From NCBI RefSeq assembly GCF_014201735.1, contig NZ_JACHFE010000003.1, forward strand, positions 248,001 to 312,000: 64,000 nucleotides of DNA. Reading direction: 5' to 3'. Numbering within the stretch: position 1 is the first letter of the stretch; each line of letters begins with the position of its first letter. A program made the translations under genes and the position numbers. This DNA comes from Marinobacter oulmenensis. Lineage in GTDB: Bacteria; Pseudomonadota; Gammaproteobacteria; Pseudomonadales; Oleiphilaceae. The notes below the pieces were generated by a model. That model did no database searches, was not told where the DNA came from, and saw only the letters and a list, made by a program, of their open reading frames with translations. Of the stretch, positions 63,451 through 64,000 are shown in pieces.

Positions 63451-64000
63451 AGCCATGCCACCACCATCGCCAGAATCCCCAGGGTCACCAGCCAGCAGAT
63501 AACGCCTTTGCGGACCAGCTCAATGGAGGCCTCCACGGTCGCCGCCGTGGGCATGACCCCGCTACCAAGCACTGGCCGGTGCTTCACCCCGGAGCCATAG
63601 GGGGCCGCTCCACCCAGAACCACCCCCAGGGCTCCGGCGCCTGCGGCCATCACCGGCCCCGCATTCGGGCTCTCCCAGGTCGGTGCCTGGCGCCGCCAGC
63701 ACTGAAGCGCCAGCCGGGTATCACCCAGCAGCGCGTAGGTCAGCGCGGTCAACCGCGCGGGGATCCAGTTAAGCAGGTCGTCCAGGCGGGCAGCCGCTTT
63801 GCCAAACCCTTCGAAGCGGTCATTGCGATAGCCCCACATGGCGTCCAGCGTGTTGACCAGCCGATGCAGCACCACGCCGGGAGCGCCGGCCACCAGAAAC
63901 CAGAACAGGCTGGCGAACACCGCGTCGGCACCATTTTCCAGCATGGATTCGGCCGCTGCGTTGGCAACGCCAGCCTCGTCCAGCTCTGACGCCCGGCGAC
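63447..64000 (-). CDS. cbiB: Adenosylcobinamide-phosphate synthase CbiB/CobD (5' end beyond window)
   Basis: Only the last 184 codons are inside the window; the start lies to the right. [32 protein letters not shown] is split here as [16 protein letters not shown] and [15 protein letters not shown], the diagnostic CbiB/CobD region. [17 protein letters not shown] is the next conserved block. This membrane protein attaches aminopropanol phosphate to adenosylcobyric acid. It overlaps the downstream decarboxylase gene by 4 bases, whose product supplies its substrate. Confidence 0.92.
   Translation of the reverse strand, partial: RRASELDEAGVANAAAESMLENGADAVFASLFWFLVAGAPGVVLHRLVNTLDAMWGYRNDRFEGFGKAAARLDDLLNWIPARLTALTYALLGDTRLALQCWRRQAPTWESPNAGPVMAAGAGALGVVLGGAAPYGSGVKHRPVLGSGVMPTAATVEASIELVRKGVICWLVTLGILAMVVAWL

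Overview
The window is about 64 kb of GC-rich, densely coded DNA from a motile, respiring marine-type gammaproteobacterium. Gene content and protein style (TRAP binding protein, BdlA-like chemoreceptor, Anbu operon, RegB/RegA, OprC-type copper receptor) fit Marinobacter or a close relative. This is inferred from families; no rRNA marker is present. I see no tRNA, rRNA, CRISPR array, prophage or complete insertion sequence.

Layout. 1-3.0 kb: a polyamine-type ABC transporter operon (potA-B-C-D order, minus strand, potD cut by the window edge). 3.1-6.0 kb: an orphan TRAP binding protein beside an sCache chemoreceptor. 6.2-9.9 kb: a SixA-CHAD fusion, a TSUP exporter, a rhodanese and a diguanylate cyclase. 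9.9-16.0 kb: an orphan solute-binding protein, a thioesterase, cytochrome c' with cytochrome b561, a DJ-1/PfpI protein, a BdlA-like receptor and two small conserved proteins. 16.1-17.8 kb: a PomA/PomB stator pair whose pomA carries an in-frame TAA. 18.0-21.9 kb: the four-gene ATP-grasp / alpha-E / transglutaminase / Anbu operon. 21.9-31.2 kb: two RND pump-adaptor pairs around a small potassium channel. 31.3-35.3 kb: an OprC-like copper receptor divergent from regB-regA. 35.3-42.6 kb: an FNR/Anr-type box and a strong promoter before a PAS-GGDEF-EAL protein, then a CbiM-like membrane protein, SulP transporter, persulfide-dioxygenase-like hydrolase and another diguanylate cyclase.

42.7-51.5 kb is the most unusual region. 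A leftward set (T_hemolysin/GNAT-like protein, an acyl-AMP ligase fused to a haem-oxygenase-like diiron domain, and an SDR) diverges from a rightward set (GtrA, GT2, ArnT-like GT39, PmrA/QseB-type regulator, sensor kinase). The shared intergenic region holds six YTTAA/ATTAA half-sites, all in 11-bp phase, forming three PmrA-type boxes repeated every 33 bp. I infer one two-component system controlling an uncharacterised acyl-metabolite pathway together with an undecaprenyl-phosphate-sugar envelope modification.

51.5-64 kb is a cobalamin region: cobS, then leftward cbiB, cobC/cobD-type decarboxylase, a canonical cobalamin riboswitch, btuB-btuF-btuC-btuD, cobB, cobO, cobQ, bluB and a Tag-like glycosylase. 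It covers corrinoid uptake, adenosylation, amidation, lower-ligand synthesis and late assembly. Two copies of a MITE-like intergenic element (near 52.4 and 57.4 kb) share a core and have terminal inverted repeats that differ by compensatory changes.
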